A stretch of 64,000 nt of DNA from Methanoregulaceae archaeon (GCA_020850325.1 JADZEW010000022.1:1-64000); one strand, 5' to 3'; positions 1-9,644 are shown, counted from the stretch's first letter. A program made the numbers and translations. The notes: a model not told the origin generated them from the letters alone.

Positions 1-142
1 AAGATAGCGTTCGACTCCCGCCGCGGACGACGCGTGCACACTCTCGCTATGGGCCTCGATTAGCCCAAGGGGAATCGTGCCTTCCCGCGTCGTTCCCGAC
101 TCGCAGTGTTTTACTAGGGGAAGGTGATCCACGCGTCGCGCC

Positions 143-1159
143 CTACCCCTTCGTCGCTCGCGCCAATCTTAAGAACCGTTCGGGCGAGTAGACCGCGGCG
201 TCGAGCGGCTTCCCCTTCGGCCAAACCAGAATCCCGGCCGGAGTGCGCCTAACCACCGAGCCAGCGGATAGATTCATCTGCACGCCGGTCTCAAAGTTCC
301 GCAGCGCCGGGCCAAGGTTGGTTTGGATGAGCCCCAGCGGCGGCCGCTCGCCATCGACGAGATTCACCTTGCCAGCGATCTCCGCGACCGGGCGCATCGA
401 GTCGGTGGGAATGTCGAACCGGACGATCCGGGTCTTGTTGTAGCTCGTCACTTCGCTGAGTAGCAGGGTGCGGCCCGAGAGCGCCATGCCCTCGGCAAGC
501 CCTTGCCCCTTGGGATCAAACGTAAACAGCTTCGAATCGAGCCCGAAACGAGCCACGCCCCACTCTGGCCCACGGCGGGTGAGCGTCACGATCGACTGCT
601 CGCCGATCATCAGCGACTCCGACGGCTTCAGGCCGAGCGAGAATCCGTCGAATCGGCCCACGAGTTCGGGCTTGGGTCGCTCGTGGCTCAAATCGACCTT
701 GGTCAGCACTTCGAGCCACGTCTTGCCGCTTTTCTCTAACCAGGCCAGCCAGAAGAAGACCTCGTTGCCGATTCGGCGCGACCCGATGAGCCGGTCGGCG
801 TCGCGCTTGCGGTCGCCCTTGGCGATCGCGACCTTGGTTTCTTCAATCTCGGCGGTCGTAAACAACCTCGGAGTGACGGCGACCTCGGGCAACCGGGTGT
901 GATAGGTGAAGGTGCCGTGGCGAATACTCAGACCGCGCGCGTCCCACACCGCGAACGCATCGTCTCTTCGATACGTGGTCTTGTCATCCGGCGGATCGGT
1001 TGGCAGTTCGAACGGCTCGCGATGCTCTTTCCCCAAGGCGCGAACGTAGAATCCGTTGGCCTCGACGATCAGCGCCGGGGTTTGAATCGGGGTAGTCTGC
1101 GCCCCCGGATTCTGGGCGGTTTGCGCGAGGGTCGCGCTGATGAGCAAGGTCGTGAGCAT
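143..1159 (-). CDS. hypothetical secreted protein
   Basis: 338-aa ORF with N-terminal hydrophobic signal (MLTTLLISATLAQTAQ); no family recognised. Confidence 0.7.
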   Translation of the reverse strand: MLTTLLISATLAQTAQNPGAQTTPIQTPALIVEANGFYVRALGKEHREPFELPTDPPDDKTTYRRDDAFAVWDARGLSIRHGTFTYHTRLPEVAVTPRLFTTAEIEETKVAIAKGDRKRDADRLIGSRRIGNEVFFWLAWLEKSGKTWLEVLTKVDLSHERPKPELVGRFDGFSLGLKPSESLMIGEQSIVTLTRRGPEWGVARFGLDSKLFTFDPKGQGLAEGMALSGRTLLLSEVTSYNKTRIVRFDIPTDSMRPVAEIAGKVNLVDGERPPLGLIQTNLGPALRNFETGVQMNLSAGSVVRRTPAGILVWPKGKPLDAAVYSPERFLRLARATKG

Positions 1160-1170
1160 AGGTTTTTGAG

Positions 1171-1374
1171 ATGTACTGCCGAGATTGTGCCCGATTTAAT
1201 GAAGAGACGCGGGAGTGCCGCGATAAGAAGGTGAACCCCATCACGTGGGCCGAAGCGATCGATGTCGCGAACCTGCTGGGAGTCCGCGCGGTCTGTATGT
1301 TCAACGATCATCGCGAGCGGCTTGTTGCATCGCGACTGCCTCAAGCGACGCGGACGCCCGGCGCACGTCCGTAG
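1171..1374 (+). CDS. small cysteine-containing hypothetical protein (CxxC near N-terminus)
   Basis: 67-aa ORF MYCRDCARFNEETRECRDKKVNPITWAEAIDVANLLGVRAVC; divergent from upstream gene. Confidence 0.5.
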   Translation: MYCRDCARFNEETRECRDKKVNPITWAEAIDVANLLGVRAVCMFNDHRERLVASRLPQATRTPGARP

Positions 1375-1417
1375 GTCTTGATCCCCGGCGGCCCAAGGCC
1401 GCAAGGTATCGTTTGCC

Positions 1418-2032
1418 ATGCGATGGATCGTGCTGGCAATGGGCCTGGGATGGGCCGCCTTGGCTTCGGCCGACCGAATCGTCTTCGTCCCGACGGGGAG
1501 CAAACTCCTCAAGAATATGATGCGGGTCGAGTTCCAAACCCAGCTGACGCGCAAGCGTGAAGACAACCGGGTCTATCTTGGCTACGGGCTGACCAAGGAG
1601 ATCGAAGCGGAGTTCGTCCTCGACCGTATTGCCCCCAATGCCCGCCTCGGCACGATGAACCTGAGCTACACGTACCTCGGGCCGATCATCGACACCTCTC
1701 CCGGAGTGACCGTGGGGGTCCAAGACATCATGGACCGCACCCGCGAAGGGCGGCTCTACTACATCGCCTTCACGTATCGGATGGGTCTCGATGGGCGCTA
1801 TAACTCGGGGGTGCCCCTCGAACTGACCCTCGGTGGCGGCTTCGGCGATCGGGGTGGCTTGTTCACGGGCGTCGTGATTCCGCTGACGTGGCAGTTCCGC
1901 GGGTTCGCCGAGCATGACTCGCGGCGCATCACGGCTGGCTTCGAGTTCCGCCCGATCCGTGGGGTGGGCCTGCGGCTGATGTGGCGCGATCGGGATCCGA
2001 TGGCGTCGGTTCGGTATGTGACGAGGTTCTAG
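1418..2032 (+). CDS. hypothetical exported protein, possibly outer-membrane beta-barrel-like
   Basis: 204-aa ORF with signal peptide and alternating hydrophobic/Gly/aromatic pattern ending in F. Confidence 0.65.
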   Translation: MRWIVLAMGLGWAALASADRIVFVPTGSKLLKNMMRVEFQTQLTRKREDNRVYLGYGLTKEIEAEFVLDRIAPNARLGTMNLSYTYLGPIIDTSPGVTVGVQDIMDRTREGRLYYIAFTYRMGLDGRYNSGVPLELTLGGGFGDRGGLFTGVVIPLTWQFRGFAEHDSRRITAGFEFRPIRGVGLRLMWRDRDPMASVRYVTRF

Positions 2033-2042
2033 GAGCGCTCGT

Positions 2043-2191
2043 CGGATGTGGGATGTGGGATGTCGTTGATGTCCTGAGAATCTGCACATGTCGCGTATTG
2101 CGAGGGCACGAGTACATCCCTCGCCCACAAAAAGAGGTCGGCGGAATGATGGAGGACGCGGCTGGGTTTATCCAGCCACATCCCACATCCG
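2043..2191. repeat. intergenic element bounded by 16-bp perfect inverted repeats (CGGATGTGGGATGTGG / CCACATCCCACATCCG)
   Basis: arms at 2043-2058 and 2176-2191 read directly; related sequence at 57970-58034. Confidence 0.75.
2100..2124. repeat. REP-like palindrome GCGAGGGCACGAGTACATCCCTCGC
   Basis: 7-bp stem; near-identical copies at 33189 and 44668. Confidence 0.75.
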
Positions 2192-2206
2192 ATTCGCCCC
2201 ACTCGG

Positions 2207-5200
2207 CTACGGCCCCAGCTTGCGAATCCGAATCGTCCGATACGACACCACATCCCCGTGGTCCTGGAACGCGAGGTGCCCCTTCGGGATCTTGCCGTAC
2301 GTCGGCTTCGTCGCGAACTTCGCTTCGGCGACCAGCTTGTTCCACTCCTCGCTGCCGATGCGCATTTCGACGACCTTGACGTTGTTCAGCCAGTGCTCAA
2401 TGCGGTCTCCGTTGACGATGATGCGAGTCTCGTTCCAGCGCCCGCCCGGACGCACGACATCGACCGCCCGCGCCTTGATGCCGTAGATCGAGGCCGCCGA
2501 CGTGAGCGTGCTGCGACCGTCGGGGTGGAGGTCGTCGTCGAGGATCTGATACTCGGGGCCCGTGTACCAAACCACTTCTTGATCCTCGCTGACGCGGTAG
2601 AAGACGCCCGAGTTGCCTCCGGGCGCGACTCTCCACTCGAACCTCACCTCGAAGTTGTCGTACTGCTCCTTGGTTACGATGTCGCCGCCATAGGCACCAG
2701 CGGTGCGCGTGAGCGCGCCATCGACGACCTTCCAGATGCCGGGCAGCGTTTCTTGGCGGAAGCCGCGGAAGTTGTCCGTGCTCGTGCCGTCGAAGATCAT
2801 CTCAAAGCCGAGTTGCTTCTCTTCTGCGGTGAGCGTGTTCGGCATCGGCGGCGCGGTGGGCTTGCCCAAGCGGTTCAGAGGAATCTTGTTCAGCGTGTAC
2901 CAAGCCTCGGTGGTCCAAAGATCGCGGCCCGAGGCGGAGGGAAGCCCGCGATTGAGCCGCAGGTAGACGACGTGACCTTCCTTCAGCCCCTCGATCTCCA
3001 GGAACACGCGTCGTCGGTCGCTGGAGACGGTTGCGCTCTTGGCGGTCAGGGCGCGCTCATCGACCTTCGGTCCGCCGTATTCGACGGTGGGCACATAGCG
3101 CCACTGCTGGATCGTGTAATCCTCGACCGACGATCCCGCACCGGGGGCGAGCTGCTCGGTGAACTCAATCTCCATTCCATTGGTCATCGCGCGCACGGCG
3201 AGCATCTCGAACGTCGGCTTCTTGTTGAAGCTGAGTCGCTGGAGGCCGAACCGCTCTTTGCCTTCTTGGCCCCAGTTGCCGGTCGAGCCGATGCCGCCGA
3301 TGTAGAGCGCACCATCCGGACCCCACACGAGCCGATTAACGCCCGCTTCCAGGCCCTGGGTGAAGCGGAAGACGCTGCCCTGGAGCACGCCCTCGACCTC
3401 CTCCACATAGACCCGCTTGACGCCGCCGTGGGTGACGTCGCCGTGGATCATCTGGCCCAGGTAAGGGCCAGCGTTGAGCGATGTGGGCTGGCTGGGCGAG
3501 TTGCCGATCTCATTCTGCGACAGCCAGACGACGGGAGGCATCTCCGTCGTGTCCTTCTTGCCGACGGGATCGACCGATCGGTTGCCGTAGAACGCCCCTG
3601 GTTGGAACACCAACAGCTTCGATGCAGGGAGCCAGTCGCCTTGGTTATCCGTGATGAAGATGCGGTTCTTGAAGCCGCGGCCAATGCCGTTGGGCGTGCG
3701 CAGGCCGGAGGCGATCAGTTTGTAGTCGCCGGTCTTCGCGTCAATCTCGAGAACGTGTCCGCGCTCGGGATTTTGGGGAGACGTGCTCTTGCCGCCGGGG
3801 TCGATGGCGGTGGCGAGGTTCGCGTAGAACTTGTCGCCCTCGTTCACCAATCCGAAGGCGAACTCATGGAAGTTCGAGGTCACGCCCCAGCCGTTGGCGA
3901 CCGCGAAATACTCGTCGATGATCTCGTCGCCATTCTTGTCCTTGAGCAGCGTCAGTTCCTGCTTTTGGAGCACATAGATCTGCCCACGGACGACCTTCAG
4001 CCCCAGCGGCTCGGCGAGGCCCGCCGCGATCCGTTTGACTTTGATGTTGTTTGGCTTGGGGTCGCGCACGCCGTCGAGGATGTAGACCGCGCCATCGGGG
4101 TCCCACGTACACACCACGAGCCGGCCGTCGGGCAGGAAGTCCATGCCGCCCACGCGAGGCTTGAAGTCGGCGGGACGGACGGTTTCCAGGTCAAACGAAG
4201 GGTGGACCCCGGTCAGCGGAACGCCGTCGCCGGGCCGGTAACGGCGGTTCGGGTCAAAGACTGCCTTACGCCCTGGCGCGGTAACGCGCACCTCGCCTGC
4301 CGGGGTGGTGAACACGCTCGCCGGGATCACGACGAACTCGGTCTTGCCGGGCGGCATCCACTCGAGCTTCAGTTCCTCGCCGCCCCCACTCTCAAAGAAC
4401 TCGATCTCAAAGGGATGCTCGCCCGCCGAGAGACGGAACTTGCCCTCCTTACCCTCTTCCGCGCCGTGCAGACCGTCGTGGTTGACGATCACCTCGTCAC
4501 GAATCGAGAACTTCGAGCCGTCGTCCGAGCTTAGGCGGAAGGCGTAGTCGCCGGGTTCGGTGATGTTGAGGAAGCCCGAGAGCTTGGCGTAGAACTGGTC
4601 CGGTTCCGGCGAGCCAAAGTCGGCGTTGCTCTTGAGGTCGATGTTCGGGATGACCTTCGAGGTGTTCGGGGTCTGGCCCGCCATCAGGCGCGGGATCGAC
4701 GACAGATCGGCACCGATCCAATACACCCTGAGGGAGACGCCGGCTTCTCGGGGTGGACCTTGCGGCAATACGGATTCCGGCTCGGGCTGGGATGACGGAC
4801 CGCGAGGCGTGGTCTCCTCCTCGGCCGTGTCAAGAGGAATCTCCTGGGAGGGCGCTGCTCCGTCAGCGCCTCCGACTCTGGCTCCGACGGAGCGGAGCCC
4901 TCCCGTCTCGAGGCCGTGAACCTTGATCGTGATCGTGGTCAGATCGCCGAGGTTCAACAGCCCCTCTTGGAACGTATGTCCAGCAACGGTCTTGGTGCCC
5001 TTCACCTCGAACTTCGTTGGATCGCTGATGCCTCCCTCGGGGGCCAGCATCCGCAGAGTCAACTTCTGGCCGCGGCGCTCGCGCACGCGAAACTGCCGCG
5101 AAAGGCGCAGGCTGCCATCGGCGTCGGCCACGACTTCCGGCTGCTCTTCGATCCAGAGATCGCGAAGACCCTCGCGGCGGACGCGATACTGCAGGATGAC

Positions 5201-5554
5201 GCCGCCCCGCTCGAAGCGGTAGCCCTTGAACTCGGGTTCGACGCTCTTGCCCGAGAGCGACCACACCGGCGCATCCACGATGCCGGGGATGAGCGGCGCG
5301 CCGATCGAGGTCGGCTGGGGGCCGTGGGCGGAGGTGTACACCGCGCCATCGAACTTGACCCCGCCCTTCCAGGCGCGATAAAGTCCGCAGTTGGTTGCGT
5401 CATAGGCAACCCAAAGATCGGTGTGGAGCGCGAGCGTGAGCATCCGGGCGCGATCGTCGAGCACGGATCGGAACGCCCAAATGTCTCGGGGCCGCTCGGG
5501 GCCCTGGAGCACCGTCAAAGCAAGTAGGGAAGCCAACATCATCGGCGTGAGCAT
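2207..5554 (-). CDS. large secreted protein: PA14-like domain, putative membrane-bound dehydrogenase/beta-propeller region, C-terminal DUF1080 (3-keto-disaccharide hydrolase-like) domain
   Basis: 1115 aa; signal peptide; PA14-like 'AGDYAFRLSSDDGSKFSIRDEVIVNHDGLHG'; C-terminal 'GFEMIFDGTSTDNFRGF...' DUF1080 pattern. Confidence 0.8.
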   Translation of the reverse strand: MLTPMMLASLLALTVLQGPERPRDIWAFRSVLDDRARMLTLALHTDLWVAYDATNCGLYRAWKGGVKFDGAVYTSAHGPQPTSIGAPLIPGIVDAPVWSLSGKSVEPEFKGYRFERGGVILQYRVRREGLRDLWIEEQPEVVADADGSLRLSRQFRVRERRGQKLTLRMLAPEGGISDPTKFEVKGTKTVAGHTFQEGLLNLGDLTTITIKVHGLETGGLRSVGARVGGADGAAPSQEIPLDTAEEETTPRGPSSQPEPESVLPQGPPREAGVSLRVYWIGADLSSIPRLMAGQTPNTSKVIPNIDLKSNADFGSPEPDQFYAKLSGFLNITEPGDYAFRLSSDDGSKFSIRDEVIVNHDGLHGAEEGKEGKFRLSAGEHPFEIEFFESGGGEELKLEWMPPGKTEFVVIPASVFTTPAGEVRVTAPGRKAVFDPNRRYRPGDGVPLTGVHPSFDLETVRPADFKPRVGGMDFLPDGRLVVCTWDPDGAVYILDGVRDPKPNNIKVKRIAAGLAEPLGLKVVRGQIYVLQKQELTLLKDKNGDEIIDEYFAVANGWGVTSNFHEFAFGLVNEGDKFYANLATAIDPGGKSTSPQNPERGHVLEIDAKTGDYKLIASGLRTPNGIGRGFKNRIFITDNQGDWLPASKLLVFQPGAFYGNRSVDPVGKKDTTEMPPVVWLSQNEIGNSPSQPTSLNAGPYLGQMIHGDVTHGGVKRVYVEEVEGVLQGSVFRFTQGLEAGVNRLVWGPDGALYIGGIGSTGNWGQEGKERFGLQRLSFNKKPTFEMLAVRAMTNGMEIEFTEQLAPGAGSSVEDYTIQQWRYVPTVEYGGPKVDERALTAKSATVSSDRRRVFLEIEGLKEGHVVYLRLNRGLPSASGRDLWTTEAWYTLNKIPLNRLGKPTAPPMPNTLTAEEKQLGFEMIFDGTSTDNFRGFRQETLPGIWKVVDGALTRTAGAYGGDIVTKEQYDNFEVRFEWRVAPGGNSGVFYRVSEDQEVVWYTGPEYQILDDDLHPDGRSTLTSAASIYGIKARAVDVVRPGGRWNETRIIVNGDRIEHWLNNVKVVEMRIGSEEWNKLVAEAKFATKPTYGKIPKGHLAFQDHGDVVSYRTIRIRKLGP
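4847..4903. repeat. 57-bp palindromic element embedded in-frame in a CDS
   Basis: arms GGAGGGCGCTGCTCCGTC (4847-4864) and GACGGAGCGGAGCCCTCC (4886-4903), 16/18 complementary. Confidence 0.6.
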
Positions 5555-5615
5555 AGCCGATTCAGGCTGATTCCGACCCTTGCGCGAGCCTTGAGATCGC
5601 GGGCAGAATGGGGTT

Positions 5616-6680
5616 GTGTTGGCCTCCCTCGCTATGCTCGTTGTTTCCGAAGATGTCTTTGTCAGCGGGTTGCTTCAGCCCGGTGAGCCCTATGCTGTGT
5701 ACCGGATTCCCGCTCTGGCAACCACGAAGCGGGGCACGATCCTCGCGTTTGCCGAGGGGCGAAAGACGGAGGGAGACCAGTCGTCGAACGACCTGGTCTT
5801 GAAGCGACAGGAGCGAGGCAAAGCGTGGGGACCGCTGCAGGTGCTGGCCGACGAAGGCGAGGACTCGCTGAACAACCCCTGTGTGACCATCGACCGCCAC
5901 GGAAGAATCTGGCTGATGTTCCAGCGGTATCCCGCAGGCCGTTCAGAATATCGCGCTCCAACCGGGCGAGAAGGCGAGGGCATCTGTCGCACGTACGTGA
6001 TGTTCTCGGATGATGACGGACGGCGCTGGTCCGAGCCTCGCGACCTCACCCGTGATCTTAAACCCGGCTGGGCGCGGACCGTCGCTTCCGGGCCGGGGAT
6101 GGGGTTGGAGATTCAACAGGGGCGCCACAAGGGAAGGCTGGTGGTCCCGTTCAACATGGGCGACGCCTCCGGCTGGCGGGTGTACGCCGCAATATCGGAC
6201 GATAGCGGCGAGACCTGGCGGATGGGCGACATGGCCCCACGATTGCCGGGGACCCAGCCGAACGAGGTGCAGTTCGTCGAACTGTCGGACGGCCGGCTGA
6301 TGATGAATGCGCGCAATCAGGCGGCGGTTCGCCAGCGGCTGGTCGCGCTCAGCGAGGACGGAGGCATGACCTGGTCCACGCCCACGCCAGACCCGAACCT
6401 GATCGACCCGGTCTGCATGGGTGCGATTGTACGCGCGGCTCCCGGTGTGCTTGCGTTCTCGAACCCGAACCACCCGCAACAGCGGGTTAACGGCACGCTT
6501 CGATTCTCGTTCGATGAGGGAAAGACCTGGCCGCAGTCGGTCACGATCGCCCCGGGATCCTTCGCGTACTCGGTCCTTGCACGGTTGCCCGACGGCCAAC
6601 TCGGTTGTCTCTACGAAGTGCAGGAAAGCGGTGCGTACCGTATCCGGTTGTCTCGATTCCCGATTCCACGTTCAGAGTGA
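5616..6680 (+). CDS. exo-alpha-sialidase family protein (BNR-repeat glycoside hydrolase)
   Basis: YRIPAL motif and Asp-box-like 'SDDDGRRWSEP', 'SDDSGETWRMG', 'SEDGGMTWSTP'. Confidence 0.8.
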   Translation: MLASLAMLVVSEDVFVSGLLQPGEPYAVYRIPALATTKRGTILAFAEGRKTEGDQSSNDLVLKRQERGKAWGPLQVLADEGEDSLNNPCVTIDRHGRIWLMFQRYPAGRSEYRAPTGREGEGICRTYVMFSDDDGRRWSEPRDLTRDLKPGWARTVASGPGMGLEIQQGRHKGRLVVPFNMGDASGWRVYAAISDDSGETWRMGDMAPRLPGTQPNEVQFVELSDGRLMMNARNQAAVRQRLVALSEDGGMTWSTPTPDPNLIDPVCMGAIVRAAPGVLAFSNPNHPQQRVNGTLRFSFDEGKTWPQSVTIAPGSFAYSVLARLPDGQLGCLYEVQESGAYRIRLSRFPIPRSE

Positions 6681-6706
6681 GGAGACGGTCCAGGACCGCG
6701 CTTCCC

Positions 6707-6735
6707 TTGACCCTCGCGCGCGGTTGGAGTATCAT
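6707..6735 (+). promoter_or_regulatory. sigma-70-like promoter for tRNA-Gly: TTGACC-17 bp-TATCAT
   Basis: -35 TTGACC 6707-6712, -10 TATCAT 6730-6735, tRNA starts 6748. Confidence 0.75.
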
Positions 6736-6747
6736 CTTACGGAGAGA

Positions 6748-6821
6748 GCGGGCGTAGCTTAATGGTAAAGCTCCAGCCTTCCAAGCTGATCACGCGGGTT
6801 CGATTCCCGCCGCCCGCTCCA
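6748..6821 (+). tRNA. tRNA-Gly (TCC)
   Basis: GCGGGCG acceptor, GGTTCGATTCC T-arm, anticodon loop CTTCCAA, encoded CCA. Confidence 0.95.
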
Positions 6822-6839
6822 AATCTGACAGTCGGGAAC

Positions 6840-6914
6840 GCGGGCGTAGTTCAATGGTAGAGCGCGACCTTCCCAAGGTTGATGTTGAGGGTTCGAATCC
6901 CTTCGCCCGCTCCA
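6840..6914 (+). tRNA. tRNA-Gly (CCC)
   Basis: GCGGGCG acceptor, GGTTCGAATCC T-arm, anticodon loop TTCCCAA, encoded CCA. Confidence 0.95.
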
Positions 6915-6919
6915 ACTCC

Positions 6920-7777
6920 TTACTTTGATCGGGGATGCGCCCGATCCACCGCGGTCTTCAACCGCTCGATACTCAAGTGCGTGTAGATTTGGGTCGTCGC
7001 TAGACTCTCGTGTCCCAGCAACTGCTGCACGGTCTTGAGGTCAGCCCCGCCATCCAGCAAGTGCGTCGCGAACGAGTGCCGTAACGTGTGCGGCGTTACG
7101 CCGGGCGGCAATCCGCAACTGCGCGCCCATCTCTTGACGACGTTTTGAAGCGTTCGTGAAGTGATCCGTCCGCCCCGATCGTTGGTAAAGAGCGGCTCGG
7201 GTGTGAGGTTTGACGGTTTGCGTTCCTGGGCAACGTACGCTTCAAGCGATTCGCGGCATGCCGTCCCAAACAAGGTCATGCGTTCCTTGTTCCCCTTGCC
7301 GCGCACGCGCACCGTGCCCTCCTTAAGATCGAAATCTCCGATGTTCACGGCAACGACCTCGGAAGCCCGCAATCCCGCGGCGTACATCAGTTCGAGCATC
7401 GCGCGATCGCGCCGTGGCGTTCGGCCGACATCCGACTGATCGAGCAGGTCGTTAGTCTCGAGGGCACTGATTGCCTTGGGCAATCGCCGCCTGCGGATGG
7501 GAGCTTCCACGGACTCGGTGGGATCGTGATCGATCTGCCCGACGGCTCGAAGATACTTCACAAACGTGCGGACTGCAGAGAGCTTCCGCGCTCGGGTGAC
7601 CGGCGAGGTGCCGTACTCGCGCAGATACTTGCGCACCCGGTCGGGTTTCAGGTCACTCAGACTCGGGGCAATGCCGGCGAGTTGGCTGAGATCGACCGCA
7701 TAGGCGCGCACGGTGTGCGACGACCTGCGCGATGCCAGGTGGTCGAGGAACGCTTGAATCTGCGTGTCCAGGTCCAT
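6920..7777 (-). CDS. tyrosine recombinase, XerC/XerD-like
   Basis: 285 aa; N-terminal SAM-like domain; 'AAGLRASE', 'HTLRHSFATHLLDGGADLKTVQQLLGHESLATTQIYTHL' catalytic R...HxxR...H...Y. Confidence 0.92.
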   Translation of the reverse strand: MDLDTQIQAFLDHLASRRSSHTVRAYAVDLSQLAGIAPSLSDLKPDRVRKYLREYGTSPVTRARKLSAVRTFVKYLRAVGQIDHDPTESVEAPIRRRRLPKAISALETNDLLDQSDVGRTPRRDRAMLELMYAAGLRASEVVAVNIGDFDLKEGTVRVRGKGNKERMTLFGTACRESLEAYVAQERKPSNLTPEPLFTNDRGGRITSRTLQNVVKRWARSCGLPPGVTPHTLRHSFATHLLDGGADLKTVQQLLGHESLATTQIYTHLSIERLKTAVDRAHPRSK

Positions 7778-7816
7778 CGGTTGATTTGACGCGTTTCACC
7801 GTTCGTTCGGTGCGTG

Positions 7817-7846
7817 TTGGCAATTCTGGAACTTGTTTGCTATCAT
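7817..7846 (+). promoter_or_regulatory. promoter of paralogue G1: TTGGCA-18 bp-TATCAT, with TTGC/GCAA arms flanking the -10
   Basis: -35 7817-7822, -10 7841-7846; ATG 44 nt after the hexamer. Confidence 0.65.
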
Positions 7847-7889
7847 GCAACCCGCGTGCCCGCGAGGTGCGCGTTTCAAGGGGGATCAC

Positions 7890-9580
7890 ATGACTCGCAC
7901 CATGCTTTTTGCGCTTGCCGCCACGACCACAGTCGCTGGCGGCCTCTCTGCTTTCTTTGGCCAGGGCACACCGGTTGAGCTTCAGCCGACGACGCCCGGC
8001 ACGCAACAGGTCGGTAACGCCAACGTGAGCGGCCGGATTATCGCAGGTTCCATTCAAGCGGAAAACGGGAGTCCAACAGCTCAGGTAATCGTCGGTAACG
8101 CGACTTCGACCACGGGTGCGAACTTCGGCGGATTCTTCCGTTCGGACAGTACGCTTGGGCGCGCGATGTATGGGCGAGCTACCGCAGCCAGCGGAACCAC
8201 TCACGGCGTTTATGGGCAAGCAGACAGCCCTGCGGGTCGAGGCGTTACCGGAGTCGTCGCCGCCACTTCGGGCAACGCAACCGGTGTTGGGGACAGACCG
8301 CCAGTTCTGGCGGCAGAGGCGTGTACGGTTACAACACCTCGGCGAGCGGGGTCAACTACGGCGTCTATGGCTGCGCCACCAGTCCGGCCGGATTCGGCGT
8401 GTTCTCCCAGGGCAATATGCACGCCACCGGTGTTACCCCTGGCAATGGCTCCGGTTTGACGGGGGTCAACGCTTCCCAACTGGGCGGCCTGCTGCCGAGC
8501 GCGTTCCTTCAGGCGATTCCGAACCCGCTACACCTGACTGGGAGTCAGGTGGGACCCGTAATTCAAGGGAGCAATGCTTCAACGGGTTCGAGCGCTTCGG
8601 GCGTTTTCGGTTGGGTGACCGCAGCGACAGGTGGCGGATACGGTGTAGGTGGGCGGTCGGACAGCGGTGGCGGACGCGGGGTCTTCGGTACGGCCACGGC
8701 GTCGACGGGCACCAACTATGGCGGTTACTTCCAGGCCAATGGCAGTACAGGTATTGCTGTTTATGGAATCGCACCGTCCGCATCAGGGGCCAACTATGGC
8801 GGGTACTTCCGCTCGGCCAGTAACGGGGGGCGTGCCGTTTACGGCTATGCCGCCTCTACTTCTGGGACCACCTATGGCGGCTCGTTTACAGCTGTTAGTA
8901 CCCTCGGGCGAGGTGTCTATGCTGAGGCACTGGCAAGTACGGGACTCAACTATGGAGGTTGGTTCCAATCTGCAAGCGAAATCGGCCGAGGGGTCTACGG
9001 CTTTGCGAGTAACACGATGGGTACCAACTATGGGGTGCGAGGTGTGACCCAAAGCGCTGCGGGCTTCGGGGTGTTCAGCGGAGGGAACACGGGAGCTACG
9101 GGCACGAAGTCGTTCCGCATCGATCACCCGTTTGATCCCGAAAACAAGTATCTGCTTCATTTTGCGGCCGAGAGCCCGATGCCGCAGAACTTCTATGCGG
9201 GCAATGTGGTCACGGACGCACAAGGCTTTGCGTGGGTCGACCTCCCGGACTACTTTAGCGAGATCAATACGAACGTCAAGTATCAGTTGACCATCGTCGG
9301 CAAGAGCTTTGCTCAAGCCATCGTATGGGAGGAGGTTAAAGGCAACCGCTTCCGAATACGAACAAGCACTCCGAACATCAAGGTCTCTTGGCGGGTGGAA
9401 GCAGACCGGAACGACCTCTACGTGCGCAACCGCCCGCCGAAGGACGTGGTCGAGAAGCAGGGGTTAGAGCGCGGCACCTACCAGCATCCGGAGTTCTACG
9501 GCTTCGGCCCCGAGCGAGGCATGGACTATAACGGAGATCGAGCGAATACCCAGGAACCCGTGGCGCAGCGCAAGCGCTGA
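7890..9580 (+). pseudogene. array paralogue G1: secreted repeat protein with FRIDHP C-terminal domain, broken by a 1-nt frameshift near 8288
   Basis: ORFs 7833-8459 and 8321-9580 are consecutive parts of one homologue; inserting one T restores GVWGQTASSGGRGVYGYNT. Confidence 0.8.
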
Positions 9581-9607
9581 TTTTTCGCTGATCTGACCGC
9601 GATTCGT

Positions 9608-9644
9608 GAGGACATCCGCTAAGATGAACTTGGCGGGTGTCCTC
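9608..9644 (+). promoter_or_regulatory. inverted repeat with TAAGAT in its loop, upstream of G2
   Basis: GAGGACATCCGC...GCGGGTGTCCTC, 12 bp including one G-U. Confidence 0.65.

Noticed and set aside
1245-1520. Alternative ORFs overlapping 1171-1560
   Set aside because: Arg/Ser-rich shifted frames of the 1171 and 1418 genes; no support.
2160-2177. GGCTGG...CCAGCC hairpin as a stand-alone terminator
   Set aside because: No T-tract on either strand; better treated as part of the 2043-2191 repeat element.
2258-4534. 758-aa plus-strand ORF
   Set aside because: Antisense to the well-supported 1115-aa gene; Arg/Val/Asp/Leu-rich composition typical of reverse-frame ORFs in high-GC DNA; no recognisable domain.
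7833-9580. Two separate genes in the G1 region
   Set aside because: Both ORFs align end-to-end with single paralogues; a 1-nt frameshift explains the split better.
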